A DNA stretch of 64,000 bases from NCBI RefSeq assembly GCF_022568795.1, contig NZ_JAKZHU010000001.1, positions 2,418,001 through 2,482,000 on the forward strand, given 5' to 3'. The notes beneath the pieces are model-generated. The model made no database searches, had not been told where the DNA came from, and saw only the letters and a list, made by a program, of their open reading frames with translations. A program made the translations under genes and the position numbers. The stretch is from Arsenicicoccus dermatophilus (GTDB lineage Bacteria > Actinomycetota > Actinomycetes > Actinomycetales > Dermatophilaceae). Positions 48,361-56,989 of this stretch are shown here, piece by piece (position 1 is the first letter of the stretch; every line of letters begins with the position of its first letter).

Positions 48361-48903
48361 ATGCCCCGCGCCCTGCGCACCTCTGTCGCCATCGCCGCCG
48401 GCCTCGTCGCCGTGTCGTCGCTGTCTGCCTGCGGCTCGGACGCCGCCACGAGCGCCGGCGACGCCGCGTCGTCGGTCGGCGCCGCCGCCAGCACCGCAGG
48501 CGCCGCCGCGGCGACTGCCGCCTCGACGGCGGCGTCCCAGGCCGCCACGGCCGCGTCGAAGGGCGCCTCCCAGGCCGCCACGGCGGTCGACAACGCCGCA
48601 TCGGCCACGGTGACCAGCACGGTCGGCACCCCACCGTCCTCCGCGGGCGCCCCGGCCGCCGGGGGCAAGACCTACACCATCGCCGTGGTCAACGACCACG
48701 ACAACGCCACCTCCTGCTGGGCCGCCATCGACGGCAAGGTCTACGACCTGACCACGTGGATCAGCCGCCACCCGGGCGGCCCGAAGCGCATCGAGGGCAT
48801 CTGCGGGCAGGACGCCACCGCGCAGTTCACCACCCAGCACGGGGCCAACGCCGAGGCCAAGGCCCGTCTGGCGACCTTCCAGATCGGCACGCTCACGACG
48901 TGA
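48361..48903 (+). CDS. Cytochrome b5-like heme-binding lipoprotein
   Basis: This 180-residue protein has a lipoprotein signal with lipobox LSAC (Cys24), so it is predicted to be anchored outside the membrane. A long low-complexity stretch rich in Ala/Ser/Thr (residues ~28-100) acts as a spacer. The C-terminal ~80 residues look like a cytochrome b5 fold: CWAAIDGKVYDLTTWISRHP, the core HPGG motif that carries one heme-ligand His, then a second His in FTTQHGANAE. The classic domain ends similarly (LATFQIGTL). It could be an exported electron carrier; its partner is unknown. GGAAGGAG precedes the ATG at 48361. A 48-bp palindrome follows as terminator. Confidence 0.85.
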   Translation: MPRALRTSVAIAAGLVAVSSLSACGSDAATSAGDAASSVGAAASTAGAAAATAASTAASQAATAASKGASQAATAVDNAASATVTSTVGTPPSSAGAPAAGGKTYTIAVVNDHDNATSCWAAIDGKVYDLTTWISRHPGGPKRIEGICGQDATAQFTTQHGANAEAKARLATFQIGTLTT

Positions 48904-48910
48904 CCTGAGC

Positions 48911-48958
48911 ACGAGGAGGAGGGCGGCACCCCGGCCGGGGTGCCGCCCTCCTCCTCGT
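48911..48958. terminator. 48-bp perfect palindrome, bidirectional terminator
   Basis: From 48911 to 48958 the sequence is its own reverse complement over all 48 bases, with GGCC at the centre. It lies between the convergent b5-lipoprotein and oxidoreductase genes. It would form a very stable hairpin in RNA from either strand. Confidence 0.8.
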
Positions 48959-48978
48959 CTCCCGGGCGGGCCCGGGGA

Positions 48979-49944
48979 TCAGTGCGTGATGATCACCTTG
49001 CCGAAGAGGTCCGCCCCGGCCAGCCGCTCGAAACCACGCCGGGCCTGCGGCAGCGGGGTGGTGCCGTCCACGGCGGGCTCGATGCGCCGGTCGACGACGA
49101 AGCGGGCGAGACGCTCGAGCTCGACCCGATTGCCCATCGTGGAGCCGACGACCCGCAGCTGGCGGAAGAAGATGTCCGCCAGCTCCGTGCGCTGCGGGTC
49201 GCCGGTGGTCGCGCCCGCGGTGACCAGGGTGCCCCCCGCCTCCAGGGACTTGATCGAGTGGCGCCACACGGCAGCGCCCACGGTGTCCAGCACGGCGTCC
49301 ACGCGGTGGGGCAGCCGCGCGCCGGACTCGAAGACCTCGGCGGCTCCCAGCTCCAGGGCCTTCTGCCGCTTGGCCTCGTCGCGCGAGGTCGCCCACACGC
49401 GCAGCCCGGCCGCGGCGCCCAGCTGCACGAGCGCCGTGGCGACACCGCCCCCCGCCCCCTGCACCAGGACGGTCGCGCCCGGCTGGACCCCGGCGTTGGT
49501 GAAGAGCATCCGGTATGCCGTGAGCCACGCGGTCGACAGGCAGGCCGCATGCTCCCAGGGCAGCTCGGCCGGCTTGGGGACGAGGTTGTGGGCAGGGACG
49601 GCCACCCGCTCGGCGATGGTGCCGGGGTGCAGCTCGGACAGCAGCGTCCGGCGCGGGTCGAGGGTCTCGTCGCCGCGCCAGCCCTCGCTCGCCACGACGG
49701 CGTGGACGATGACCTCGTCGCCGTCGGGGGTCACGCCGGCACCGTCGCACCCCAGGACCATGGGCAGCCGCTCCGGGGGCAGCCCAACCCCCTTGAGGGA
49801 CCACAGGTCGTGGTGGTTGAGCCCGGACGTCCGCAGCGTCACGGTGACCCACCCGGGTCGCTCCTGCGGCTCGGGCTGCTCCCCCACCTCCAGGGCGGAG
49901 AGCGGGTCGTCGGAGGACGCACGGGCGGCGTAGGCGGCGAGCAT
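48979..49944 (-). CDS. Zinc-independent MDR-family alcohol dehydrogenase/quinone oxidoreductase
   Basis: This 321-residue protein is a medium-chain dehydrogenase/reductase. The N-terminal GroES-like domain carries VTLRTSGLNHHDLWSLKGVG. The NADP-binding Rossmann motif VLVQGAGGGVATALVQLG is at about residues 150-167. The structural-zinc cysteine cluster of alcohol dehydrogenases is absent, so the quinone oxidoreductase/enoyl reductase type is more likely. The substrate is unknown. The start ATG at 49944 has no clear ribosome site. It is convergent with the b5-lipoprotein and divergent from sodX; no operon partner is seen. Confidence 0.88.
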   Translation of the reverse strand: MLAAYAARASSDDPLSALEVGEQPEPQERPGWVTVTLRTSGLNHHDLWSLKGVGLPPERLPMVLGCDGAGVTPDGDEVIVHAVVASEGWRGDETLDPRRTLLSELHPGTIAERVAVPAHNLVPKPAELPWEHAACLSTAWLTAYRMLFTNAGVQPGATVLVQGAGGGVATALVQLGAAAGLRVWATSRDEAKRQKALELGAAEVFESGARLPHRVDAVLDTVGAAVWRHSIKSLEAGGTLVTAGATTGDPQRTELADIFFRQLRVVGSTMGNRVELERLARFVVDRRIEPAVDGTTPLPQARRGFERLAGADLFGKVIITH

Positions 49945-50069
49945 GGCCCGAACCTATGCCAGCCCAGGGCCCTCCGCAGCCGGTGCGGAGGACGCGCGTG
50001 CCGGGAGCCCGGCCGCACGGCATACGCTGGACCGGCACGCAGCACCCGACTCGTCAGGTAGGTCCCCGG

Positions 50070-50423
50070 ATGCCTCGCCCTCACCTTGGTTTCGCCGTCG
50101 TCCGCGGTCGTTCGATGGAGCCCACCCTGCACGAGGGCGACTGGCTTCTCGTGGCTTTCGGGGTGCGACCGCGGATCGGTCGGCTGGCCGTCGTCCGGCT
50201 GCCCGACGGCGAGCAGGGGCCTCGGCCGCTGTCCGTCAAGCGCGTGACGGGGCGCGATCCCAAAACCCGCGAGGGCTGGTGGGTCGAGCGGGACAACCCG
50301 CGCGAGGGGATCGACTCCTGGCACGTCGGCGCCCTCCGCGACGAGGACATCGAGGGACTGGTGGTCAAGCGCGTCCCCACGCCCCTGCTGCGGCTGCCAC
50401 GGTTCTCCCGCCCCGAGGACTGA
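50070..50423 (+). CDS. sodX: Nickel-type superoxide dismutase maturation protease (S26 family)
   Basis: This 117-residue protein is a short signal-peptidase-like S26 protease without membrane helix. The catalytic Ser15 is in VRGRSMEPTL and the catalytic Lys57 in SVKRVTG, the serine/lysine dyad of the family. Length, lack of a signal anchor and position directly before sodN identify it as SodX. SodX is needed to remove the Ni-SOD propeptide so that the N-terminal His can bind nickel. The ATG at 50070 follows AGGTAGG. The 110-bp gap to sodN may contain a second promoter. Confidence 0.93.
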   Translation: MPRPHLGFAVVRGRSMEPTLHEGDWLLVAFGVRPRIGRLAVVRLPDGEQGPRPLSVKRVTGRDPKTREGWWVERDNPREGIDSWHVGALRDEDIEGLVVKRVPTPLLRLPRFSRPED

Positions 50424-50533
50424 CCAGCCGCACCTGCGGGCCCGGCAAGATCGCCAGCCACCCACCGCTCGGGTTAGGTTGATGCCCAGACGTGGCGTCC
50501 CGCCACGGACAGTCTTCGCGAAAGGCACTGACG

Positions 50534-50926
50534 ATGTTCACGTTCGCCCCCGTCGAGGTTCACGCCCACTGCGACCTGCCCTGCGGCGTCTACGACCCCG
50601 CCCAGGCCCGCATCGAGGCCCAGTCCGTCAAGGCCATCATGGAGAAGGTCAAGGACAACCCGGACCCCGACTTCAAGATGCGCGCCACCATCATCAAGGA
50701 GCAGCGCTCCCAGCTGGTCAAGGAGCACCTGTGGGTGCTGTGGACCGACTACTTCAAGGCCCCGCACTTCGAGAAGTTCCCGCAGCTGCACACCCTCGTC
50801 AACGAGGCCACCAAGCTCGCGGGCGCCTCCGGCACCAAGGGCGAGTGGGACATCGCCAAGGCCGACGAGCTCCTGGCCAAGATCGACGAGATCGCCGCCA
50901 TCTTCGCGGAGACCAAGAAGGGCTGA
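50534..50926 (+). CDS. sodN: Nickel superoxide dismutase
   Basis: This 130-residue protein carries the Ni-SOD hook HCDLPCGVYDP: after removal of an 11-residue propeptide (MFTFAPVEVHA) the mature enzyme starts with His1, and Cys2 and Cys6 complete the nickel site. The rest is a four-helix bundle (ARIEAQSVKAIMEKV onward). Mature length is 119 residues; known enzymes have about 117. The active form is a cytoplasmic hexamer that dismutates superoxide. The propeptide is a little shorter than that of Streptomyces, where I remember 14 residues. sodX just upstream supplies the protease. In Streptomyces sodN and Fe-SOD are regulated oppositely by nickel through Nur; no Nur site was identified here. 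Confidence 0.97.
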   Translation: MFTFAPVEVHAHCDLPCGVYDPAQARIEAQSVKAIMEKVKDNPDPDFKMRATIIKEQRSQLVKEHLWVLWTDYFKAPHFEKFPQLHTLVNEATKLAGASGTKGEWDIAKADELLAKIDEIAAIFAETKKG

Positions 50927-50940
50927 CCCCCTTCCCTGCA

Positions 50941-50998
50941 CCGAGGGTGCGGGCCACCGCGGGGACGACGTCCTCCCTGCTCCGGCCCGCACCCTCGG
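50941..50998 (+). terminator. Terminator after sodN
   Basis: CCGAGGGTGCGGGCC (50941-50955) and GGCCCGCACCCTCGG (50984-50998) make a perfect 15-bp stem with a 28-base loop, 14 bp after the sodN stop. Confidence 0.75.
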
Positions 50999-51162
50999 CG
51001 TCTGCGTGGGCGGTGCTCGGTCCGTCGGGTTCACCCGCCGCGACGGATCGGTTTCGGGGCCAGGGTGCTCCTGTGCGACACTTGATCTTTGAGGCCCGTC
51101 CTGGGCCAACGCGCTGCCACCGGCCTCCGGGGCGGGCGCGATACCCGATCTGAGGAGTCCTC

Positions 51163-51237
51163 ATGAGCAAGCGCGCCCGCAAGCGTCGTGCCCGCAAGAA
51201 GAACGGCGCCAACCACGGCCGCAAGCCCAACGCCTGA
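51163..51237 (+). CDS. Ribosomal protein bL37 (24 residues)
   Basis: This very small gene encodes MSKRARKRRARKKNGA followed by NHGRKPNA, 24 residues, almost all basic. It matches the AURKAIP1/COX24-type tiny protein that structural work on the mycobacterial ribosome showed to be large-subunit protein bL37. It is far too short for ordinary ORF calling. GAGGAG lies 6 bases before the ATG. A terminator follows at 51264. It forms its own transcription unit, convergent with the double esterase. Confidence 0.93.
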   Translation: MSKRARKRRARKKNGANHGRKPNA

Positions 51238-51263
51238 TCGTCAGATCATGCGTCCGGCGACGC

Positions 51264-51303
51264 ACGAAGGCCCCTGACCCGCTGGTGCGGCAGGGGCCTT
51301 CGT
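51264..51303. terminator. Bidirectional terminator between bL37 and the esterase
   Basis: ACGAAGGCCCCTG (51264-51276) and CAGGGGCCTTCGT (51291-51303) form a perfect 13-bp stem with a 14-base loop; the loop can pair further (CCGC with GCGG). Confidence 0.8.
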
Positions 51304-51334
51304 CATACCCGCCGGGGCCTGGAGCCCGTCGTCG

Positions 51335-53365
51335 TCAGTGCGGTGCGGGCCGGGCGACGGGCGCCGTCGGGCCGGGGGCCGGCTTGTCGAGCTGCTGGGT
51401 GAGCCAGGTGAACATCTCCGGCAGCATCGTCCGGAAGGACTTCCAGTTGTGGCCGCCCTTGCCCTGGGCCAGGCTGACTCGCGTGAGTGGCTTCACCACG
51501 GCGGCGAAGGAGCGGTAGACCTTCGCCGAGAACTGCTCCTCGGGATTGCTCCCGACCCAGTTCCGCAGCGTGACCGGCGGCGGGTGGGGGCCCGAGGCGA
51601 GCGCCTTGGGACTGGTGGCGAGGGCCGCGGCGGTCTTGCCGGAGGGAACATTGCTGTCGATGACGAAGTAGCCCGACAGCGAGGCGACCGTGGAGAACGT
51701 CGTGGGGTGGGCGAAGGCAAGACGGGCCCCGCAGTAGGCCCCGCTGGAGTCACCTCCGGCGGCCCAGGCGGTGGCCTGCGGCAGCACCCGGAAGTTCTGC
51801 TTGACCATCCCGACCACGTCCTGGACGAAGAAGGTCTCGACCTTCGGCTGACCGGGCAGGTCGGTGCACTCGGTGTCGAGGTTCTTGGCGACCTGCATCG
51901 ACGGCATGACCATCACGAAGTCCGAGTACTTCCCGGCCCGAGCGCCGTCGGCGAGCAGCTGAGGCTGCCCGAAGTCATACCACTGGGTGTAGCCCGCGCC
52001 GTCGCCGCCGGGGAACATCATCAGCACCGGGAAGTGGGTGCCGGCCTTGGCCGGGTCGTCATATGCCGGCGGCAGCCACACCCAGACGGGCATGGTGACG
52101 CCGGAGGCCTTGCCGGCGAGGACGGTCTTCATGAGCCGTCCTCGGGCCACCGGCAGCGGGGTGAAGCCGGGCGGCAGCGTCGGCGCGGCCGCCACGGCAG
52201 GGGTCGCCGGCGCCGCGGGGCCCCCCGTGGGCGTGGCGGCGGCTGCCTTCACCGAGAAGCCCGGCACGGTGGCGCCGAGCCATTGGAGGACGACGGGAAG
52301 GTGCGCCGCCCACACCGCCGTGCGATGCCCGGTGCCGTGGTCGAGCAGGGTGGTGACCGAGGTGGGTGCCTTGGCCGCGGCGGCGAGCGCCTTGGTCGAG
52401 CCGTAGGACAACTGGTCCACGTCGGAGGTCTGGGCCCAGATGGCGACCGGCGGGCGGCGGGTCGCCACGAGGGCGGGCAGGTCGTATGCCGCCCGTTGCT
52501 GCGGGGTCGTCAGGGGGGACTTCCCGCTGAACGCCGGCTTGGTGTAGCCGCCCAGCATGATGGCGCCGCCATAGGTGTCGGGGTGCTTCACGGCCACCAT
52601 GGCCGCGCAGTAGGCGCCGGCGGAGAAGCCGGTCGCGGCCCAGGAGGCCCGATCGGTGCGGACGCGCAGGGTGCTGCGCGCCCAGGTCGGGAGGTCGGTG
52701 GTGAGCCAGGTCTCGACCTGGGCGCCGCCGGGCGCGTCCACGCACTCCGAGTCGGCGCCGCCGGGGAACTCGAGCTGGGGTGCCACGAGCACGACGGGGC
52801 CGGTCTTGCCGCCGGCCTGGGCCGCGTCGAGCGACTTCTGCGCCGACATGGCGTCGAGCCACTGCTCGGGAGTGCCGGGGTAGCCGTGCATCGCCACCAG
52901 GACCGGGTAGTCCCGCATCGCCTGGGCGGGGTCGGTGTAGCCGGCCGGGAGCAGGACGACGATCCTGCCGCTGAGGCGGCTGCGTGGCCCGGTCACGGTG
53001 TAGGTCTGCACCCTCGATCCGGGCTGCGGCAGCGGCGGCAGCGTGCGCCGGGTGGCCGAGGCGGTGGGTGTGGGGCGGTCCGAGGCGAAGGCGGCGGCCC
53101 CCTGGGCTCCGGTGGTGCTGGCCTGCTCCGTGCCGGCCGACCCGTGGATCAGGTCGGACCAGCTGGCGTACCACTTGTTGTCCCGGTTGAGGACGACCGC
53201 CATGGCGGTGACCCCGAGCGCCACGACGACGAGCTGGACGAGCAGTCGTTGGGCCAGTCCCACCCAGCTGCGGGTGCTCCGTCCGCTGAGCACCGCGCCC
53301 CCGACCAGCGCGGCCACCGCCACCATCACCGTGATGGCCACGAAGGCGTTCCCGGTCAGCTCCAC
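51335..53365 (-). CDS. Membrane-anchored protein with two tandem esterase domains
   Basis: This 676-residue protein begins with two membrane helices (FVAITVMVAVAALVGGAVL and LLVQLVVVALGVTAMAVVL), then two complete alpha/beta-hydrolase esterase domains related to antigen 85/esterase D. Domain 1 (~115-370) has the nucleophile motif GFSAGAYC and a His in GTGHRTAVW. Domain 2 (~405-655) has GGDSSGAYC and a His in GGHNWKSF. A Pro/Ala/Thr linker joins them (~375-405), and a Pro-rich tail ends the protein. Each domain also has the conserved ECVD/ECTD cysteine region. Antigen 85-like enzymes transfer or cleave acyl groups in the envelope. Both catalytic sets look intact. Role and substrates are unknown. 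Confidence 0.86.
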   Translation of the reverse strand: MELTGNAFVAITVMVAVAALVGGAVLSGRSTRSWVGLAQRLLVQLVVVALGVTAMAVVLNRDNKWYASWSDLIHGSAGTEQASTTGAQGAAAFASDRPTPTASATRRTLPPLPQPGSRVQTYTVTGPRSRLSGRIVVLLPAGYTDPAQAMRDYPVLVAMHGYPGTPEQWLDAMSAQKSLDAAQAGGKTGPVVLVAPQLEFPGGADSECVDAPGGAQVETWLTTDLPTWARSTLRVRTDRASWAATGFSAGAYCAAMVAVKHPDTYGGAIMLGGYTKPAFSGKSPLTTPQQRAAYDLPALVATRRPPVAIWAQTSDVDQLSYGSTKALAAAAKAPTSVTTLLDHGTGHRTAVWAAHLPVVLQWLGATVPGFSVKAAAATPTGGPAAPATPAVAAAPTLPPGFTPLPVARGRLMKTVLAGKASGVTMPVWVWLPPAYDDPAKAGTHFPVLMMFPGGDGAGYTQWYDFGQPQLLADGARAGKYSDFVMVMPSMQVAKNLDTECTDLPGQPKVETFFVQDVVGMVKQNFRVLPQATAWAAGGDSSGAYCGARLAFAHPTTFSTVASLSGYFVIDSNVPSGKTAAALATSPKALASGPHPPPVTLRNWVGSNPEEQFSAKVYRSFAAVVKPLTRVSLAQGKGGHNWKSFRTMLPEMFTWLTQQLDKPAPGPTAPVARPAPH

Positions 53366-53534
53366 GTCTGGACCTCCATCGACATCGCCCCTGGTCCGGG
53401 CATGCTCGCAGCATGGTACGGGTTCCTGAGACCGGGCCTGGGCGCGACCCGCTCGGATCGGTGGCGTGGCAGAACGTCAACCGGTCATGGCAGGGGGTGG
53501 GCGGCGGGGCCCGCACGCGCGGCGGGGCACAGGG

Positions 53535-53789
53535 TCAGCGGCCGTACTCGAGGGTGATGCTGGTGAAGCTCGCGATGATCTGGGTGCGCAGCTGGGTAGG
53601 AGCCTGCTCGCAGGGGCAGCTGCGCCGGACCAGTGCCTTCAGCGCCTGGTCCCGCTGGTACTCGTCTAGGCAGGGGGGACACTCGCGCAGGTGCCGGGCG
53701 AACTCCTCGCACTGCGACTCGTCGAGCTCGCCGTCGAGGAACTCGAAGACGTGATCCATGAAGTTGGAGCAGTCGAGGTGCTCGCCCAT
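53535..53789 (-). CDS. rsrA: Zinc anti-sigma factor of the RsrA/RshA type
   Basis: This 84-residue protein has the ZAS motif H33-x3-C37-x2-C40 (ARHLRECPPCL) plus Cys7 and a C-terminal CPC pair. RsrA/RshA bind zinc when reduced and hold the redox sigma factor; disulfide stress oxidises the cysteines, zinc leaves and the sigma is freed. The gene overlaps the sigH stop (TGATG arrangement), so both are made together. The ATG at 53789 is chosen; a GTG directly before is in frame. An intact pair in this position, together with the SRAP protein and aroA, matches the mycobacterial block Rv3221A-Rv3227. Confidence 0.93.
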   Translation of the reverse strand: MGEHLDCSNFMDHVFEFLDGELDESQCEEFARHLRECPPCLDEYQRDQALKALVRRSCPCEQAPTQLRTQIIASFTSITLEYGR

Positions 53790-54502
53790 CACGCATCCGC
53801 CCCCTCGTCCTCGGCGGTGGAGGAGCCGGTGACGAACCCGCGCTCCACGGCGTAGTCGGTGAGCAGGTCGCGTAGCTGTCGCCGGCCGCGGTGCAGGCGG
53901 GACATCACCGTGCCGATGGGCGTGCCCATGATCTCGGCGATCTCCTTGTAGGCGAAGCCCTCCACGTCCGCGAGGTAGACCGCGAGGCGGAAGTCCTCCG
54001 GGATCTCCTGCAGCGCCCGCTTGACGTCGCTGTCGGGCAGGTGGTCGAGCGCCTCCATCTCGGCGGACCGGTTGCCGGTCGAGGAGTGCGACCCGGCGCG
54101 GGCCAGCTGGTAGTCCTCGATCTCGGCGGCGTCGGACTGGAGCGGTTCGCGCTGCTTCTTGCGGTAGGTGTTGATGTACGCGTTCGTCATGATGCGGTAC
54201 AACCAGGCCTTGAGGTTGGTGCCGGGCTTGTACTGGTGGAACGCGCCGTACGCCTTGGCGAAGGTCTCCTGGACCAGGTCCTCCGCGTCCGCCGGGTTGC
54301 GGGTCATCCGCAGGGCGGCGCTGTAGAGCTGGTCGAGGAAGGGCAGTGCCTCGGTCTCGAAGCGGGCCTGGCGCTCGGCCGTGCTCTCGGTCGCCACGTC
54401 GATGTCAGTCATCGCGGGCAAGCCTAGTCCGGCGAGCCGCGGCTGCGGCGCAATGTCCAAGGACGGGTGCTCGGCCGTCGGGAGGACGGGGGTGACTAGC
54501 AC
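53789..54502 (-). CDS. sigH: Redox-responsive sigma factor of the SigH/SigR type
   Basis: This 237-residue group 4 sigma factor has region 2 (~residues 46-115: [37 protein letters not shown] in part, [17 protein letters not shown]) and region 4 (~170-225: [36 protein letters not shown] in part). It controls thioredoxin, mycothiol and protein-quality genes under thiol stress in relatives. Two starts are possible: the GTG at 54502 has GAGGAG 6 bases upstream, while the ATG at 54412 ([10 protein letters not shown]) has no visible site. The longer form resembles the extended sigma-R-prime of Streptomyces. A SigR-type promoter (GGAAA ... GTT) lies 34-60 bp upstream, consistent with autoregulation. 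Confidence 0.93.
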   Translation of the reverse strand: MLVTPVLPTAEHPSLDIAPQPRLAGLGLPAMTDIDVATESTAERQARFETEALPFLDQLYSAALRMTRNPADAEDLVQETFAKAYGAFHQYKPGTNLKAWLYRIMTNAYINTYRKKQREPLQSDAAEIEDYQLARAGSHSSTGNRSAEMEALDHLPDSDVKRALQEIPEDFRLAVYLADVEGFAYKEIAEIMGTPIGTVMSRLHRGRRQLRDLLTDYAVERGFVTGSSTAEDEGADA

Positions 54503-54535
54503 GGGCTGCTCCTCGGGTCGGCGGTCCTCCCCGTC

Positions 54536-54562
54536 AACGCCCCTCCTCCCCCGGCTATTTCC
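54536..54562 (-). promoter_or_regulatory. SigH/SigR-type autoregulatory promoter
   Basis: On the minus strand GGAAA (54562-54558) is followed after 19 bases by GTT (54538-54536). The known SigR/SigH consensus is GGAAT, 18-19 bases, GTT. It lies 34 bp before the GTG of sigH, so SigH probably drives its own gene. Confidence 0.6.
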
Positions 54563-54641
54563 GGCGGCTGGCCATGGCCGGCCGCCGGGCGGGGCACCGG
54601 GCGGGCCGCCGGACGGGGCGCCCTCCCCGGGTCCGGGCCCC

Positions 54642-55475
54642 TCACCGCACCTCGCCGGTGGCGGGGTCGACCACCCCGACGAGCTGGTCGGCGGGGGCAG
54701 GTGCGAGCAGCTGCGGGCCGTTGTTGCGGACGTCGTTGACCGCGGTGCTCACCGGGCAGGCGTCGAACCGCCCGGGCCGCTGGCCCTCGATCATCCCCCG
54801 GACGTGCTCGTCGCCGGTCCGCTCCGGGTCGAGCCAGGCGGCCCACTGCTCGGGATCCAGGACGAGCGGCTGACGGTCGTGGATGGTGTCCAGGCCGGGC
54901 TCGGCGGCAGTGGTGATGACGGCGTACGTCGTCAGCCACGACGCGGGGTCGCCGTCGGGCAGGGTCCGGTCGCGCCACAGCTCGTACACCCCCGCCATGA
55001 CCAAGGGCTGCCCGTCGGCCCGACTGATGAAGAAGGGTTGCTTGCGCGGCTTGCCCTTCGCGTCGCACGCCGTCGGGCTCTGCTGCCATTCGTAGTACCC
55101 GTCCGCGGGGACCAGGCACCGCCGCGCGCGGGCCGCCCGCGCGTAGGCCGGCTTGTCCAGGAGGGTCTCCGCGCGGGCGTTGATCATCCGGACCCCGACC
55201 GTGACGTCCTTGGCCCAGGACGGGACGAGCCCCCAGGTGAGCAGGCGCAGCTGCCGGACGGGCTCGGCGTCGTCCCCGGCCGAGGCGCCGCGCGGGCGCC
55301 TGGTGAGCACGACGGGGGCGGCCTTGGTGGGGGCCATGTTGTAGTCGGGCGAGACGCCCGCGCCGGGCTCTGCACGGGCGACCCCCCGGGTCGGCTCGCC
55401 CGTGGCGTCCTGCTCGACGTCGAGGAGCTCCACGAGCTCGGCGACGTCCTTGCTGGCTGCGTAGCGTCCACACAT
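54642..55475 (-). CDS. SRAP (HMCES/YedK)-family DNA-protein crosslink protein
   Basis: This 277-residue protein belongs to the SRAP family, which protects abasic sites in single-stranded DNA by a covalent thiazolidine bond through Cys2. I chose the ATG at 55475 since it gives MCGRYA, with Cys2 directly after Met as required. Other family residues are visible: the Asn in DYNMAPT, the Glu in GYYEWQ, and the His in IHDRQPLVL (usually HxRMP; here Gln for Met). It is convergent with nothing and divergent from aroA, 86 bp away. The mycobacterial homologue Rv3226c is also between sigH and aroA. Confidence 0.93.
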   Translation of the reverse strand: MCGRYAASKDVAELVELLDVEQDATGEPTRGVARAEPGAGVSPDYNMAPTKAAPVVLTRRPRGASAGDDAEPVRQLRLLTWGLVPSWAKDVTVGVRMINARAETLLDKPAYARAARARRCLVPADGYYEWQQSPTACDAKGKPRKQPFFISRADGQPLVMAGVYELWRDRTLPDGDPASWLTTYAVITTAAEPGLDTIHDRQPLVLDPEQWAAWLDPERTGDEHVRGMIEGQRPGRFDACPVSTAVNDVRNNGPQLLAPAPADQLVGVVDPATGEVR

Positions 55476-55561
55476 GTGCTTCATCATGGCCGGTCACGCG
55501 CTGTCATGGGGTCCAGTGGCTACTGTTGTCGCAGCACCGTCTCCTCGACCAAGGACCCTCG

Positions 55562-56989
55562 TTGACGCGCCCCGCGGACCCTGACCATCGCCCCTCCCCG
55601 TCCTTCGCCGCCTCGGGCGCGCCGCCGTCGTCGCCCGGCGACTGGGCCGCACCCACGGCCGACGGGCCGGTGGACGCGGTGGCCGTCCTGCCGGGGAGCA
55701 AGTCCATCACCAACCGCTTCCTGGTCCTGGCGGCCCTGGCCAACGACGACTCGCGGATCCGCCGCCCCCTGCGCTCGCGCGACACCTTGCTCATGGCGCA
55801 GGCCCTGCGCAGCCTCGGGGTCGAGGTGGAGGACCACGACGGCGAGGACCCGGGATGTCCCGACTGGCTGGTCCGTCCGGCCCCGCTGCGCGGTCCGGCC
55901 CTGGTGGACGTCGGGCTCGCCGGGACGGTGATGCGCTTCCTGCCCCCGGTGGCCGCGCTCGCGGACGGGCCGGTCACCTTCGACGGGGACCCTCAGGCCC
56001 GCGCCCGCCCGGTCGGCCCGGTGCTGGAGGCCCTGCGGGGCCTCGGCGCGGTGGTCGAGGACGGGGGCTGGGGCGCGATGCCCTTCACCGTGCACGGCCG
56101 GGGAGCCCTCCCCGGCGGCGAGGTCACCGTCGACGCCTCCGGCAGCAGCCAGTTCATCTCGGCCCTGCTCCTGTCGGGCGCCCGTTTCGACCGGGGTCTC
56201 ACGGTGCGCCACGCGGGGCCGGCCCTGCCCAGCCTCCCGCACATCCGGATGACGGTGGAGACCCTGCGGGACGCCGGCGTCATGGTCGACGACGGTGACC
56301 CGGACACCTGGCGGGTGGAGCCCAGCGAGATCAACGCGCTGGACGTCACCGTCGAGCCGGACCTGTCCAACGCCGCGGTGTTCCTCGCGGCCGCGCTGGT
56401 GACGGGCGGTCGGGTGCACGTCCCGGCCTGGCCGCAGTTCACCACGCAGGCCGGGGACCTGGTCCGTGGGGTCTTCGAGGCGATGGGGGCCGACGTCGTC
56501 CTGGACCGCGAGGGGCTCACGGTGGTGGGGCGGGGGCTGCACGGCGTCGACGTCGACCTGCGGGACGCGAGCGAGCTGACCCCGGTGGTGGCGGCCGTCG
56601 CGGCCCTGGCCGACTCCCCCACGCGGATCCGTGGCGTGGCGCACATCCGCCACCACGAGACCGACCGGCTCGCGGCCCTGGCCCTCGAGCTGAACCGTCT
56701 CGGCGGCGACGTCGTCGAGACCGAGGACGGGCTGCTGATCCGGCCCCGCCCGCTTCACGGCGAGCTCTTACGCACCTACGCCGACCACCGCATGGCCATG
56801 GCGGCGGCCGTCGTGGGCCTGCGTGTCCCCGGCGTGGTCGTCGAGGACGTCGCCACGACCGGCAAGACGCTGCCGGACTTCGCGGGCCGGTGGAGCGACC
56901 TCCTCGCCGCGCCCCCGCAGGCCGAGCCGGGCCGGGGCGAGCAGGAGCGCGCCGAGCGGGGTCGGCTGTTCGGCGGGAGGCGGCGGTGA
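55562..56989 (+). CDS. aroA: 3-phosphoshikimate 1-carboxyvinyltransferase (EPSP synthase)
   Basis: This 475-residue protein is EPSP synthase of the shikimate pathway, which joins PEP and shikimate-3-phosphate. Motifs: [18 protein letters not shown] near residue 43, the PEP loop [16 protein letters not shown] (class with GxAGT), [12 protein letters not shown], and the C-terminal [14 protein letters not shown] and [10 protein letters not shown] chose the TTG at 55562 because AAGGA lies 6 bases upstream; an upstream TTG at 55526 is in frame without such a site. rsgA follows with a 4-bp overlap, as in mycobacteria (Rv3227-Rv3228). Confidence 0.95.
   Translation: MTRPADPDHRPSPSFAASGAPPSSPGDWAAPTADGPVDAVAVLPGSKSITNRFLVLAALANDDSRIRRPLRSRDTLLMAQALRSLGVEVEDHDGEDPGCPDWLVRPAPLRGPALVDVGLAGTVMRFLPPVAALADGPVTFDGDPQARARPVGPVLEALRGLGAVVEDGGWGAMPFTVHGRGALPGGEVTVDASGSSQFISALLLSGARFDRGLTVRHAGPALPSLPHIRMTVETLRDAGVMVDDGDPDTWRVEPSEINALDVTVEPDLSNAAVFLAAALVTGGRVHVPAWPQFTTQAGDLVRGVFEAMGADVVLDREGLTVVGRGLHGVDVDLRDASELTPVVAAVAALADSPTRIRGVAHIRHHETDRLAALALELNRLGGDVVETEDGLLIRPRPLHGELLRTYADHRMAMAAAVVGLRVPGVVVEDVATTGKTLPDFAGRWSDLLAAPPQAEPGRGEQERAERGRLFGGRRR

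Noticed and set aside
50474-51109. Leftward open frame opposite sodN
   Set aside because: It is antisense to sodN and its terminator, with Leu/Gly repeats typical of shadow frames.
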